Shown here: piece after piece, positions 26,711 to 35,289 of the stretch
Position numbering within the stretch: the first letter of the stretch is position 1
How the letters are laid out: each line of letters begins with the position of its first letter
DNA from: an uncultured Eggerthellaceae bacterium
GTDB lineage: Bacteria; Actinomycetota; Coriobacteriia; Coriobacteriales; Eggerthellaceae
DNA: 64,000 nucleotides
Assembly: GCA_958452575.1 (NCBI GenBank)
Contig: CAUDUM010000002.1
Coordinates: 372,001-436,000, forward strand
Direction of reading: 5' to 3'
Made by a program: the position numbers and the translations under genes
Notes under the pieces: model-generated
Database searches by the model: none
What the model saw: the letters and a program-made list of their open reading frames with translations, nothing else
What the model was told of the DNA's origin: nothing

Positions 26711-27262
26711 CTAGTCGAACTGCTGGACGAAATGCTTGATGACGGCGGCGCTGGTGGGAGTGCACAGCTCCCCTTCGCCAAGCTCGGCGCAGGTGGGGAT
26801 GCCCTGGTCGAGGATGGCCTTGGTCGCCGGCGCGGGGATGGGCAGCTCGCCATGCGCACATACGACGGTGCCGCTACCGGTTTGGACGGGCGTGGAGGTT
26901 ATGCGCTCCGGGTCGATCATCTCGATCGCCAGGCAGATCTCGCACACGCAGCGGATCGCCTCGCCGTTGCCCACCTCGTGAAAATGAGTGTGCTCCACCG
27001 GGCAGCCGTGCACCGTCGCCTCGGCGTTGGCCAGGATGACGTAGATGGCGCGCAGATCCTCCTTGACGCGATCGCTCACGTTTAGGAAGTCGATCGTGGC
27101 GTTCACCTCGCCGATATCGTGATGATGGTGATCCGGCACCCCCGCCGCCGCGGTAGCCGCATCGAGCTCCTCCCGCTGCCCGGCGGACAAGCGTCCGCGC
27201 AAGTCGGCAAGGATGGTGCGGCGTCGAGCGTCGCGGGAAAGATCAAGATGAAGCGTGGACAT
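26711..27262 (-). CDS. larC: Short LarC-family nickel-insertion protein
   Basis: A 183-aa protein that matches only the middle of LarC. It has DHHHHDIGEVNATIDFLNVSD, then HGCPVEHTHFHEVGNGEAI, GSGTVVCAHGELPIPAPAT and GELCTPTSAAVIKHF. LarC inserts nickel into the pincer cofactor of lactate racemase and related enzymes using its His-rich motif. Full LarC is about 400 aa, often as LarC1/LarC2 joined by frameshifting. Here the N-terminal GISGDM block and the whole LarC2 half are absent, and I see no LarC2 sequence in the 170 bp downstream. The reading frame is intact and AAAGGAACTCTTC precedes the ATG, so it may be a functional compact form. Confidence 0.8.
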   Translation of the reverse strand: MSTLHLDLSRDARRRTILADLRGRLSAGQREELDAATAAAGVPDHHHHDIGEVNATIDFLNVSDRVKEDLRAIYVILANAEATVHGCPVEHTHFHEVGNGEAIRCVCEICLAIEMIDPERITSTPVQTGSGTVVCAHGELPIPAPATKAILDQGIPTCAELGEGELCTPTSAAVIKHFVQQFD

Positions 27263-27310
27263 GAAGAGTTCCTTTCTCTATGCGATCTGCGAGCGTATCC
27301 GACGTGCTGG

Positions 27311-27420
27311 CGGCCCTGAAGGCGAGGCTCGCGCGCAGGATCCGCACGGGCCGAAACGTCCAGCGGGCGTTTCGTGCGAGCCCAGGGCTTGCTTGAGCAC
27401 GCGCCTCGCCTTCAGGGCCG
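27311..27420. repeat. Long hairpin between larB and larC
   Basis: CGGCCCTGAAGGCGAGGC (27311-27328) pairs perfectly with GCCTCGCCTTCAGGGCCG (27403-27420), an 18-bp stem around a 74-nt loop. The loop holds a second, imperfect stem (GGGCCGAAACG / CGTTTCGTGCGAGCCC). It fills most of the 189-bp gap between two genes of one pathway. It may be an attenuator, an RNA-processing site or a small palindromic element. Confidence 0.75.
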
Positions 27421-27451
27421 CCCGGCAGACTCCCAGCCGAACGGCGGAACG

Positions 27452-28222
27452 CTAGCAACCCAAATGATTGATCAAGCTGGCCTGGTACCCCGCGCCGAAC
27501 CCGTTGTCGATGTTGACAACCGACACGCCCGACGCGCAAGAGTTGAGCATGGCGAGCAGCGCCGCAACCCCGCCGAACGAAGCGCCATAGCCGACGCTAG
27601 TCGGCACCGCGATCACCGGGCAGGAGGCCAAGCCGCCGACAACGGACGCAAGCGCGCCCTCCATACCGGCAACCGCGATGATCACGTGCGCTGCGGCGAT
27701 ATCGTCCGCATGGGCAAGCAGGCGATGGATGCCCGCAACGCCCACGTCATAGAGGCGCTGCACGTCGTTGCCCAGCACCTCGGCGGTAAGCGCCGCCTCT
27801 TCGGCAACGGGCAGGTCGCTCGTGCCGGCGCAGGCAACGACGATGCGCCCGTTGCCGTCGGCGTCCGGAAGGCCGCCCACCAATCCGATGCGCGGGGTTT
27901 CGTGGTAGACGAAGTCGCGCGCATCGTCGGCGCCGAGCAAACCCTGCACGTCAGCCGCCTTGTCGGCGTCCAGGCGCGTGACCAGCACGCGATCCTGGCC
28001 GGCAGCGCGCAGGCTGCCGACGATGCCGGCGATCTGGCGCGCTGTCTTGCCCGCGCCGTAGACGACCTCGGACACGCCTTGGCGCACGCCGCGCTGCAGA
28101 TCGACCTTCGCGTACCCCAGATCCTCGAACGGCGCCGTCTTCAGCTTGACCAGCGCCTCGTCGGGTGCGATCGCACCCGAAGCCACCTGCTGCAGCAGCT
28201 CGCGCGCCTCACGCTCTTCCAT
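27452..28222 (-). CDS. larB: LarB, pyridinium-3,5-biscarboxylic acid mononucleotide synthase
   Basis: A 256-aa protein. The C-terminal PurE-like domain carries VVACAGTSDLPVAEEAALTAE, DVGVAGIHRLL, VAGMEGALASVVGGLASCPVIAVPTSVGYG and VSVVNIDNGFGAGYQASLIN, all typical of LarB. LarB carboxylates and hydrolyses nicotinic acid adenine dinucleotide in the first step of the nickel-pincer nucleotide pathway. The start ATG 28220-28222 follows GGAGCAAACCG and overlaps the larE end by 14 nt, so larE and larB are translationally coupled. Confidence 0.93.
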   Translation of the reverse strand: MEEREARELLQQVASGAIAPDEALVKLKTAPFEDLGYAKVDLQRGVRQGVSEVVYGAGKTARQIAGIVGSLRAAGQDRVLVTRLDADKAADVQGLLGADDARDFVYHETPRIGLVGGLPDADGNGRIVVACAGTSDLPVAEEAALTAEVLGNDVQRLYDVGVAGIHRLLAHADDIAAAHVIIAVAGMEGALASVVGGLASCPVIAVPTSVGYGASFGGVAALLAMLNSCASGVSVVNIDNGFGAGYQASLINHLGC

Positions 28223-28943
28223 CGGTTTGCTCCTTTCCCGCCGTCCCATCGGCATCCTGCGCGCCTGCGCCGGCATCCCACGGGCGCTTTCCCGCATCGA
28301 CCCCGCGCTCTCGCGCCGCGCGGATCAGCGATGCGGCGGTAAGCGGCTCGCCGTGCGCCACCGCCGTAGCTAAACACGAGAAGCTGGGCTTGTCGGCAGT
28401 CAAAACGCCCAGCGCGCGCGAAGCAGCGCGAACGTCGTCTTTGGTCATCCCCGCGCGACGAAGCGGCGAGATCACGCCGAGTTCGGCAAGCGCGCGAAAC
28501 CCGGGGCGGCGCGCCGGGTCGTCAGAGGCGTTGGTGCCGTCGACCAGCACGTCGAACCCGTCGCGCCGCGCCGCATCGCTCACCGCGCCCAAGATGAAGC
28601 GCTTGCACCGGTAGCACCGGTCGAGCGGATTGGCGCAAACGTCGTCTTGCGAGAGGATGTCCAGGTCGAGCACGCGAAACAAAACCTTTGCGTCCGGGTG
28701 CTTCGCCCGCGCGTCGTCCAGAACCAAATGGGCGTCGTCAAACTCGAAATCGGCCTGGAACGCGGTCTTGACGCAGTAGGCGCCCACCTCGCACCCAGCG
28801 TCAAGCGCCGCCTCCAGCAGGTACGAGGAGTCGCAGCCGCCCGAAAACGCCAGCGCCAGCCGCGGCGAACGCGCAAAGAAGCCCGCCAAGGATTCTGCGT
28901 GCAAGCGCTGGCCCTCGCCGACCTCGCGTTCCGTCATGGTCAT
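28209..28943 (-). CDS. larE: LarE, ATP-dependent sulfur transferase for the nickel-pincer cofactor
   Basis: A 244-aa PP-loop protein. LALAFSGGCDSSYLLEAAL (SGGxDS, about residues 31-40) binds ATP. It then has FRVLDLDILSQDDVCANPLDRCYRCK and KPSFSCLATAVAHGEPLT. LarE adenylates the mononucleotide carboxylates and adds sulfur. Some LarE proteins sacrifice one cysteine; others have three cysteines holding a 4Fe-4S cluster. This one has a CxxC pair (about residues 110-113) and a third cysteine near 187, resembling the cluster type. ATG 28941-28943 is preceded by GGAGGTGCCTG. It is first in larE-larB-larC; no larA is present in the window. Confidence 0.9.
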   Translation of the reverse strand: MTMTEREVGEGQRLHAESLAGFFARSPRLALAFSGGCDSSYLLEAALDAGCEVGAYCVKTAFQADFEFDDAHLVLDDARAKHPDAKVLFRVLDLDILSQDDVCANPLDRCYRCKRFILGAVSDAARRDGFDVLVDGTNASDDPARRPGFRALAELGVISPLRRAGMTKDDVRAASRALGVLTADKPSFSCLATAVAHGEPLTAASLIRAARERGVDAGKRPWDAGAGAQDADGTAGKEQTDGRA

Positions 28944-29060
28944 CAGGCACCTCCGATCGTTTTCCGGGATCACTATAGACTTTGGAGTTAGGTCAAAGGC
29001 AAACCCAGTCTCGGCTCTGCAAAGATACTTCACGTTTTTCGAATCCGGACAGCAACGAGC

Positions 29061-29093
29061 GCGGGCGCCGCTCCCAAAGGAGGCGACGCCCGC
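29061..29093. terminator. Hairpin downstream of ychF
   Basis: GCGGGCGCCGCTCC pairs with GGAGGCGACGCCCGC across CAAA, with small mismatches. It lies 30 bp beyond the ychF stop and has no T-run. It may be the 3' end of ychF or upstream structure of larE. Confidence 0.5.
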
Positions 29094-29124
29094 AGCACGC
29101 AGAGATACCAACAGGGGCTCTGAC

Positions 29125-30189
29125 CTACACGTTGAACTTGAAGTGCATGACGTCGCCGTCGGCAACCACGTAGTCCTTGCCCTCCTGGCGCAGCTTGCCC
29201 GCGTCGCGGCAGCCCTTCTCGCCGCCGAGCGCCACGTAGTCCTCGAAGCTCGCGGTCTCAGCCTTGATGAAGCCGCGTTCGAAGTCGGTATGGATGACGC
29301 CGGCGGCCTGCGGCGCCTTCGCGCCGATGGGGATCGTCCAGGCACGCGTCTCGGTTTCGCCGCTGGTGAAGTAGCTCTGCAGCCCCAGCAGACGGTACGC
29401 CTCGCGCACCAGGCGCGCCAGGCCGCTCTCCTCAAGGCCCATCGCCTCCAAGTACTCCTTTGCCTCATCGGGATCGAGCTCGGCCAGATCGGCCTCGACC
29501 TTCGCGGAAATCGGCACCGGCGTGCAGCCGTCGATCTCGGGCAGATCGGCATCGAGTTGATCCTCGTCGACGTTGGCGATGTAGAGCATGGGCTTCATCG
29601 TCAGCAGGTGCAGCTCGTAGATGGCGTCGATCTCGTCTTCGGAAAGATCGAGCGTGCGCGCGCGATGGCCTTCGTTCAGTCCCTCGAGCACCTTCTTGGC
29701 GGCGGCGAGCTTGGCGGCGCCCGCCTTGTCGCGCTTGGCCTCCTTCTCAAGGCGCGGGATGGCCTTCTCGATGGTGGCCATGTCCGCCAGGATCAGCTCG
29801 GTCTTGATGGTTTCCACATCGCTTTGAGGATCGACCTTGCCGGCCACGTGCACCACGTCAGGATCGCTGAAGAAGCGCACGACCTCGCAGATCGCATCGG
29901 TCTCGCGGATGTTCGCCAGGAACTGGTTGCCCAGGCCCTCGCCCTGCGACGCGCCCGCCACCAGACCGGCGATGTCGACGAACTCCACCGTCGCCGGCAC
30001 GATGCGCGCCGGATGATCGATCGCCGCCAGCGCGTCCAAGCGCGCGTCGGGCACCGGCACCACGCCCACGTTGGGTTCGATGGTGGCAAACGGATAGTTG
30101 GCGGCCAAGCCGCCCTTGTTGGTCAAAGCGGTGAACAGCGTGGACTTGCCCACGTTGGGCATGCCCACGATACCGATGGAAAGCGACAT
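29125..30189 (-). CDS. ychF: Redox-regulated ATPase YchF (Obg-type P-loop)
   Basis: A 354-aa protein of normal YchF length. G1 [11 protein letters not shown] lies at 9-19. [32 protein letters not shown] (G3), and a TGS domain at the C-terminus ([40 protein letters not shown]) are all present. YchF prefers ATP, binds ribosomes and takes part in oxidative-stress and translation responses. It is conserved in nearly all bacteria. The gene is monocistronic; its promoter region is followed by the palindromic element at 30293-30485. Confidence 0.96.
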   Translation of the reverse strand: MSLSIGIVGMPNVGKSTLFTALTNKGGLAANYPFATIEPNVGVVPVPDARLDALAAIDHPARIVPATVEFVDIAGLVAGASQGEGLGNQFLANIRETDAICEVVRFFSDPDVVHVAGKVDPQSDVETIKTELILADMATIEKAIPRLEKEAKRDKAGAAKLAAAKKVLEGLNEGHRARTLDLSEDEIDAIYELHLLTMKPMLYIANVDEDQLDADLPEIDGCTPVPISAKVEADLAELDPDEAKEYLEAMGLEESGLARLVREAYRLLGLQSYFTSGETETRAWTIPIGAKAPQAAGVIHTDFERGFIKAETASFEDYVALGGEKGCRDAGKLRQEGKDYVVADGDVMHFKFNV

Positions 30190-30292
30190 GAAATCTTCCT
30201 TCTAGTGCAGGGTCTTCTGCACGCGCCGACGCCGCGGCGCGATGCCTCCGTAACCGCCCTATGATACCGCGTCTGGCATTTCATTGTGGGAC

Positions 30293-30485
30293 AACCAGGC
30301 TTTTTCGCTTCGATGCCATTATTCGCGAAGAATGCGACGTCCGAGCTCTTCGCGATTGCCAAAATCGTCACATTCTTCGTAATACTATGCAGCGCGACTC
30401 CGTTTGTTGCTGATTCGGCCCGCTTCAAGGTGGCATGATGTCGCATTCTTCGCGATAGTTGGCACTTCGTCCGAAAAGCCTGGTT
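30293..30485. mobile_element. 193-bp MITE-like palindromic element
   Basis: The ends are inverted copies. AACCAGGCTTTT opens both arms (identical for 12 nt), and TCGCGAAGAATGCGAC on the left matches GTCGCATTCTTCGCGA on the right exactly. Together they form imperfect terminal repeats of about 46-48 nt. Inside are two further copies of the ATTnCGAAGAATG-like motif. It is AT-richer than its surroundings and codes for nothing. No clear target-site duplication is seen. It occupies the 436-bp ychF / psrC gap together with the terminator 30528-30557. Confidence 0.72.
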
Positions 30486-30527
30486 TGAAAACCGGGTTCC
30501 TCCCCAATCCCCATCCCGGAAACGGCG

Positions 30528-30557
30528 AAGGCCGGCGCGCGGGGGCACGCCGGCCTT
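30528..30557 (-). terminator. Hairpin after psrC copy 1
   Basis: AAGGCCGGCG pairs with CGCCGGCCTT across a 10-nt loop, about 70 bp after the psrC stop on the minus strand. Only a short T-run follows, so termination strength is uncertain. Confidence 0.6.
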
Positions 30558-30625
30558 CTTAGGAGGGAAGGAGATCGGACGGGTATCGCGGCCCGACCGC
30601 CTTTCGGCAGCCGGGGGGTCGCCGT

Positions 30626-31519
30626 TTACGCCAGCGGAACCACGATCGTCAGGGGCACCGCCGCCGCCACGATCAGGAAGCGGAGCAGGAAGCCGCCCAC
30701 GAGCACGCCCGCGTCCGAGAAGAAGCTGATCCAGTGGGCCTTGCGGCTCTCCTCGAACTCCTTGGGGCTGAAGAACAGCAGCCACGTCTCCAGCACGGTG
30801 GGAAGCACCAGGCCGATCGCGACCAGACCGATCCAGAACCACAGCGCCCATTCGCCGGACACCAGGCTCATGACGGACTCCCAGCCCGCGGTGTTGGTCT
30901 GCGCGGTGATGAAGCACAGCGAGGCGACCAGGACCAGCTCGATGATGGGCAGGCAGAAGTGAAACTTCTTGAGCACGCCCACGCGGATGAACTCGTCAGC
31001 ATGGCGAACCACAGCCACCATCAGCACCGATGCGGCACCGGAGGACAGCGCGGACACCAGAAACAGAATGGGCAGCAGCGCGTTATTCCACAGCGGGTAG
31101 GTCTTGCACACGCCCAGCAGCGCACCGGTGTAGATGGCCACGCACACCGCCAGCACCACGCCGGCGATCTCGAGCCAGTTGGGGATGCGGCGGTTCAGGC
31201 GATCGAGGACGAACGCCGCGATGGCCACCACCATGAACAGGCTCAGGAACACCACGCCCCACATCATCACGGAGCCGGGGTTCATCAACAGGTAGAAGAA
31301 GCGGATCGGATTATGCAGGCCGGCCTCGGCGTCCACCATCAAAAGGACCAGGCCCACCGCCACCGCCAGCGGAGCGATGATGCGGCCCATCTTCTGCATG
31401 GACGTGGCCTCGGGATGGCGCCAGCCCAGAAACGCGGAGGTGATGAACGCGCCCGCGCCCAGGCCCGCAAGGAACAGGTACCACGAGATAATGGGACCCC
31501 AGATGGGTTCGTACGTCAT
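30626..31519 (-). CDS. NrfD/PsrC-type membrane subunit, module copy 1
   Basis: A 297-aa protein with eight to nine membrane helices. It opens MTYEPIWGPIISWYLFLAGLGAGAFITSAFLGWRHPEA, the NrfD/PsrC start. It continues LGVCKTYPLWNNALLPILFLVSALSSG, typical of the quinol-site region. PsrC takes electrons from menaquinol and delivers them to PsrB. ATG 31517-31519 has GAGGTGATAACC before it; a GTG three codons earlier is less likely. It lies 5 nt after psrB in the order torD-psrA-psrB-psrC, and closely resembles the copy at 35290. Confidence 0.88.
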   Translation of the reverse strand: MTYEPIWGPIISWYLFLAGLGAGAFITSAFLGWRHPEATSMQKMGRIIAPLAVAVGLVLLMVDAEAGLHNPIRFFYLLMNPGSVMMWGVVFLSLFMVVAIAAFVLDRLNRRIPNWLEIAGVVLAVCVAIYTGALLGVCKTYPLWNNALLPILFLVSALSSGAASVLMVAVVRHADEFIRVGVLKKFHFCLPIIELVLVASLCFITAQTNTAGWESVMSLVSGEWALWFWIGLVAIGLVLPTVLETWLLFFSPKEFEESRKAHWISFFSDAGVLVGGFLLRFLIVAAAVPLTIVVPLA

Positions 31520-31524
31520 GGTTA

Positions 31525-32070
31525 TCACCTCACGTAGAAGATCTTGGCCTTCGTCAGATCGCCTGCGATGGGCAGGGCGTTCTTCTCGACGATGGCACGG
31601 GACAGTTCGCTGTTGGGATCATCGAGATCGCCGAAGATGCGGCAGCCGGTGACGCATGCCGTGACGCACGTGTTGGACGGCGTCTCGGGATGCTCGTACA
31701 CCCAGGAGTGGCAGAACTTGCACTTCTCCACGGCGCCCGACACCTTGTTGTGCACGCGCACCTGATAGGGGCAGGCGGCCATGCAGTAGCGGCAGCCGAT
31801 GCACTTGGACTCGTCCACGCGCACCACGCCGCCCTCGCCGATGTAGCTGGCGCCAGTCGGGCACACATGCACGCATGGGGCGTCCTCGCAGTGCATACAC
31901 TGCAGCGGCACGGTCTCGTGATGCACGAACGGCAGGGTGCCCGTCTCGCGCTCCTCGTAGCGGATGTAATCCACCTCGGGGTCCTGGCCGTTTTGACGCT
32001 GGCACGCGGTGCGGCAGGCAAAGCAGCCGATGCAGTTGGTGGTATCGATAAGCATTCCGTAGCGGGTCAT
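31525..32070 (-). CDS. 4Fe-4S electron transfer subunit PsrB-like, module copy 1
   Basis: A 181-aa ferredoxin-like protein with four cysteine groups: CIGCFACRTAC, CMHCEDAPCVHVCPTGAS, CIGCRYCMAACPYQVR and CKFCHSWVYEHPETPSNTCVTAC. This is the NrfC/PsrB/PhsB arrangement for four [4Fe-4S] clusters between the quinol-oxidising membrane subunit and the Mo subunit. Its ATG overlaps the psrA stop (TAATG), giving translational coupling. The ending GDLTKAKIFYVR is shared with copy 2 (GDLTESKVYYVR). Confidence 0.92.
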   Translation of the reverse strand: MTRYGMLIDTTNCIGCFACRTACQRQNGQDPEVDYIRYEERETGTLPFVHHETVPLQCMHCEDAPCVHVCPTGASYIGEGGVVRVDESKCIGCRYCMAACPYQVRVHNKVSGAVEKCKFCHSWVYEHPETPSNTCVTACVTGCRIFGDLDDPNSELSRAIVEKNALPIAGDLTKAKIFYVR

Positions 32071-34265
32071 TATGCACCTACCTTCTTCACGGTGACGAGC
32101 GTCTCCTGCGACATGGTGCCGCCGTAGCCGGGCTCGATGTGGAAGGGCACGAAGTCCATCTGGCGCAGGCCCACGTTATAGGCGGTGCGCTGCTCGGGAA
32201 CCGAGCACCCATAGTGGCTGGGCAGGTAGATGGACGTGGGCTCGATGCGCTGGGTCACCTTGACGCGCGTGCGGCCGGTGTGCGTCTCGCTGGAGAGCTC
32301 GACCTCGTCGCCGTCTTCGATGCCCATGCTGGCCGCCACATCGGCGTTCATCCAGATGCGCTCCAAGCCGTACATCTTGGTGATGGCCATGAGCGGCTCG
32401 ATGTTGGCGGTCTGGGTGTGGGTGTGGATGGCCTGCTTGCCGCCGACCAGGCGGAACTGGCCCTCGCCAGGCATGACCTTGGGCTCCAGCCAACCGGGCG
32501 ATGCCGGGAACCCGGCCGCCACGCAGGCATCGCTGGTGAAGTGGACCTTCTTGTCCGCCGTGCCCCACGTGGTCTTGAGGGCGTACTTGAGCTCCTTTTC
32601 GGGGAAGGTGATCGTGCCCTTCTCGCGCAGCTCGTCAAGCGAGATGCCCAGCGTCTGCAGCTGAGCGTCGGCCAGCTCGTCGATGGTGAACTCGAAGTAC
32701 TCGCCCACGCCGCACGCCTTGGCAAGCTCGGTGAAGATCTCGTCGACCGGCTTGGTGTTGGGGTGGATCTTGTCCAGCACGCGGTCGCGCAGGCTGACGA
32801 CGGGGATCTTGCCGCCCACGAACTCGGGCACCTCGAGGCGCTCCAGATAGCTCGTGTCGGGAAGCACGTACTGGCATGCCTGGCAGGTCTCGGTCATCTG
32901 CACGTCGATGGCGACGGACAGCTCGGCGGCCTGCACGAACTCGGACAGCTGGGCGGGGTTGGAGTAGCCCGCGACGCAGTTGGACTGATAGAAGAACACG
33001 CCCTTGACGCGGCCCTCGGGGATGACCGAGAGCGCGAACGTCGACACGCCCATGCCGCCGGAGGACACCGGGTACTCGGCCTGGCCGATGATCTTCTCGG
33101 ACGGCGTCGGCGGCGCGGCGAACTTGGGATCCTCCAACTTGCCGGCGCTCTGGCTGGCCGGGAAGTAGGCGCCGCCTTCGATGCCCCAGCAGCCCAGCAG
33201 CGTGTTGAACAGACACAGCGCACGCGCGGTCTCGCCGGAGTTTTGGTGCGCGCAACCGAACGCGGCGCGCCAGCCCTGCTCGATGCAGGCCTTGGGAGCG
33301 GCCTCCCACATCTCGTTGGCCAAGCGCTCGATCGTCTCGGCGGGGATGCCGGTGATCTCGGAGGCCCACTCGGGGGTGTACTCCTGAACGCGCTCGGCCC
33401 AATCCTCGAACCCGACCGTGTAGTTGTCGATGTAGTCGGCGTCGTACTTGCCGTCCTTGATGAGGACGTGCGCCATGGCCAGGATCAGCGCCAGGTCGGT
33501 GCCGGGCTTGATGGGCACCCACTCGTCGGCGTACAGGCAGCTGTTGTTGTAGCGCGGGTCGACCATCACGATATGGACGCCCTTGGCATGCGCGTCGCGC
33601 AGCTGGTGCAGCGAGGCCGGACGGATGCCGTCGGCGTAGCTGCGGCCCAGGAACATGATCATGTTGGCATTGACGACGTCCGCCGTGAAGTCAGCCGCGC
33701 CGATGGCCTGGGTCATGCCGGAGTTCTTGGACATGTTGCACGACACGCCGTGGGTGTACACGTTCGCGGAGCCGAGCGCGTTCATGAAGCGCTTGGTGTA
33801 GTAGCTGCCCGAAGGACGCGGGTCCTGGATCATGATGAGCGACTGCGGGCCGTCGGCGTCGATGATGCCCTGCACCTTCTCGGCGATCTCGCTGAGCGCC
33901 TGATCCCAGCTGATGGCCTCGAACTTGCCTTGGTCGTTCTTCTTCAGCGGATCGGTGAGGCGGTCCTCAGACCATGCGATCGACGCGTAGCCGTAGCCGC
34001 GCGCGCACAGCGTGCCGTCGCAGTACGGATGGTCGGCGTCGCCCACCATCTCGGTGAAGCGGCCGTCCTCGCCCACGTACGCGGTGAATCCGCACTTGGA
34101 CGAGCAGGAGTTGCACAGCGAGTGCACGGCCTTCTTCTCGCCGGCGGCGTGGGCCTGCTCGGCCTCCCAGGCGGAAAAGCCCAGAAATCCGCTGCCGGCA
34201 GCCACCGCGGCGACTCCCGCGCTTGCCGCAAGGAAGCTTCGCCTGGTGATCGAATAATCCGTCAT
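32070..34265 (-). CDS. Tat-exported molybdopterin oxidoreductase, PsrA/PhsA-like, module copy 1
   Basis: A 731-aa catalytic subunit. It has a Tat signal SITRRSFLAASAGVAAVAAG (RR about 8-9) and cleavage near AHAAG. The 4Fe-4S motif CNSCSSKC with CARGYGYA follows. THGVSCNMSKNSG (residues about 172-184) places a cysteine where PsrA/PhsA and ArrA carry their Mo ligand. HTHTQTANIEPLM and the C-terminal RVKVTQRIEPTSIYLPSHYG fit the bis-MGD domain IV. Polysulfide, thiosulfate or another inorganic acceptor is likely; the substrate is unproven. The module has its own TorD chaperone 131 bp upstream. It resembles the copy at 36735 throughout. Confidence 0.9.
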   Translation of the reverse strand: MTDYSITRRSFLAASAGVAAVAAGSGFLGFSAWEAEQAHAAGEKKAVHSLCNSCSSKCGFTAYVGEDGRFTEMVGDADHPYCDGTLCARGYGYASIAWSEDRLTDPLKKNDQGKFEAISWDQALSEIAEKVQGIIDADGPQSLIMIQDPRPSGSYYTKRFMNALGSANVYTHGVSCNMSKNSGMTQAIGAADFTADVVNANMIMFLGRSYADGIRPASLHQLRDAHAKGVHIVMVDPRYNNSCLYADEWVPIKPGTDLALILAMAHVLIKDGKYDADYIDNYTVGFEDWAERVQEYTPEWASEITGIPAETIERLANEMWEAAPKACIEQGWRAAFGCAHQNSGETARALCLFNTLLGCWGIEGGAYFPASQSAGKLEDPKFAAPPTPSEKIIGQAEYPVSSGGMGVSTFALSVIPEGRVKGVFFYQSNCVAGYSNPAQLSEFVQAAELSVAIDVQMTETCQACQYVLPDTSYLERLEVPEFVGGKIPVVSLRDRVLDKIHPNTKPVDEIFTELAKACGVGEYFEFTIDELADAQLQTLGISLDELREKGTITFPEKELKYALKTTWGTADKKVHFTSDACVAAGFPASPGWLEPKVMPGEGQFRLVGGKQAIHTHTQTANIEPLMAITKMYGLERIWMNADVAASMGIEDGDEVELSSETHTGRTRVKVTQRIEPTSIYLPSHYGCSVPEQRTAYNVGLRQMDFVPFHIEPGYGGTMSQETLVTVKKVGA

Positions 34266-34358
34266 CGTCTCCCCCTTCTCTTTTCCCTCTTACTTACGCT
34301 TTCTTTCCTTTATCGTGAGCGCCCTCGGCGCAAAACGAACGGTTGACGGTTGCCCGAA

Positions 34359-34385
34359 GTGAAAAAGCGATTGCCCCTTTTTCAC
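34359..34385. repeat. REP-like hairpin GTGAAAAAG...CTTTTTCAC
   Basis: A perfect 9-bp stem around a 9-nt loop, between torD and psrA of module 1. A T-run is part of the right arm, so it may also act as a terminator or attenuator within the operon. Confidence 0.65.
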
Positions 34386-34396
34386 GTTTTCTGAGG

Positions 34397-35089
34397 CTAC
34401 GCGGATTCGAGCTCCCGGCTCTCCGCAGCTTCGAGCTGGGCTCGGATGCCCAGAAGCGCGTCGACGATCGCCAGGTAGAACAGCGCCTCGTCGCCGAGCG
34501 CCACCAGCTTCAGACGGTAGGCGGTCAGCCACGCGCTGCGCTCAAGGAACAGCTGGCGCGCATCGTCGGCGCGGCCCGCTTCGAGCAGCAGCGACACCAT
34601 GTCCAGCTCGAGCGACAGGTGGTCGGGGTAGGCCGCGAGGCTTTCCGGAAGCGCCAGGCCCAGATCGGCGATGAGGTCGCGCATGTACAGCGCGGTATCG
34701 GCGGAGTAGAGGCCCTTCTTGTGCTCGAACGGGCTGCGTTTGGGATCGCTGGTCCATTCGACGTAGAGCGACTCGATGGGCTGCGCGCTCTCGGGCAGGC
34801 CGCCGGTGAAGTGACGCGCGGCGAACGAGCTTTTCTCGTCGAAGGAGGGCGGCGCGAACAGCGCGTCAACCTCGCGCTCGGAAAGGAACTCCTGCAGCGG
34901 GGAGGCGCGATGCACCCGCACGGCGGAGGCCGCGGCACCCCAGGCGCCGGGCTGCTGGATCAGAACGCGCAGACGCGCGATCAGCGCCTGCCACTCATCG
35001 TCGCCCGTCGCGTAATCCCACTCGTCGCGCGCGGCGGGACCGAAGCACTGGGCCAGCATGGCGAACAGCCTCGCATCGTCGATCGTCAT
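34397..35089 (-). CDS. TorD-family chaperone, module copy 1
   Basis: A 230-aa helical protein. It has PLQEFLSEREVDALFAPPSFDEKSSFAARHFTGGLPESAQPIESLYVEW, then YMRDLIADLGLALPE and YPDHLSLELDMVSLLLEAG, the TorD/DmsD-like core (the PDH-L-E motif). It is probably the private chaperone for PsrA copy 1. The start is ATG 35087-35089 after GGGAGGCGCGCC. The homologue at 38971 has the same layout (PLQDFLSVGEVNALFAPPSWED). Confidence 0.85.
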   Translation of the reverse strand: MTIDDARLFAMLAQCFGPAARDEWDYATGDDEWQALIARLRVLIQQPGAWGAAASAVRVHRASPLQEFLSEREVDALFAPPSFDEKSSFAARHFTGGLPESAQPIESLYVEWTSDPKRSPFEHKKGLYSADTALYMRDLIADLGLALPESLAAYPDHLSLELDMVSLLLEAGRADDARQLFLERSAWLTAYRLKLVALGDEALFYLAIVDALLGIRAQLEAAESRELESA

Positions 35090-35225
35090 GGCGCGCCTCC
35101 CCTCTTCTTGCGTCCATCCGACGCGCCCCTCGACGCGCCGCGATAGCTGAGAGTATGGGGGCACCGGACGGAACCCTGTCGTCTATTGCAGGCGATTTTT
35201 GCGAAACAAGGGGATAAGACGACAA

Positions 35226-35260
35226 GACCCCGTGTCATCCATAACAGACGACACGGGGTC
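35226..35260 (-). terminator. Terminator between the two respiratory modules
   Basis: GACCCCGTGTC pairs perfectly with GACACGGGGTC across 13 nt. It lies 30 bp after the stop of psrC copy 2 on the minus strand and is followed by TTGTCGTCTTATC. It probably ends the first transcript or tunes read-through into module copy 1. Confidence 0.7.
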
Positions 35261-35289
35261 GGAGGAGAGGTATATCCGCAGGTCAGATG

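Noticed and set aside
28944..29060. Promoter for larE (TTGACC ... TATAGT)
   Set aside because: The spacer is only 13 nt, so the pair does not form a credible sigma-70 promoter.
32139..34346. Plus-strand frame of 735 codons opposite psrA copy 1, and the similar frame at 36879-38933
   Set aside because: Codon-position GC bias makes antisense frames open. The real genes on the minus strand have intact domains.
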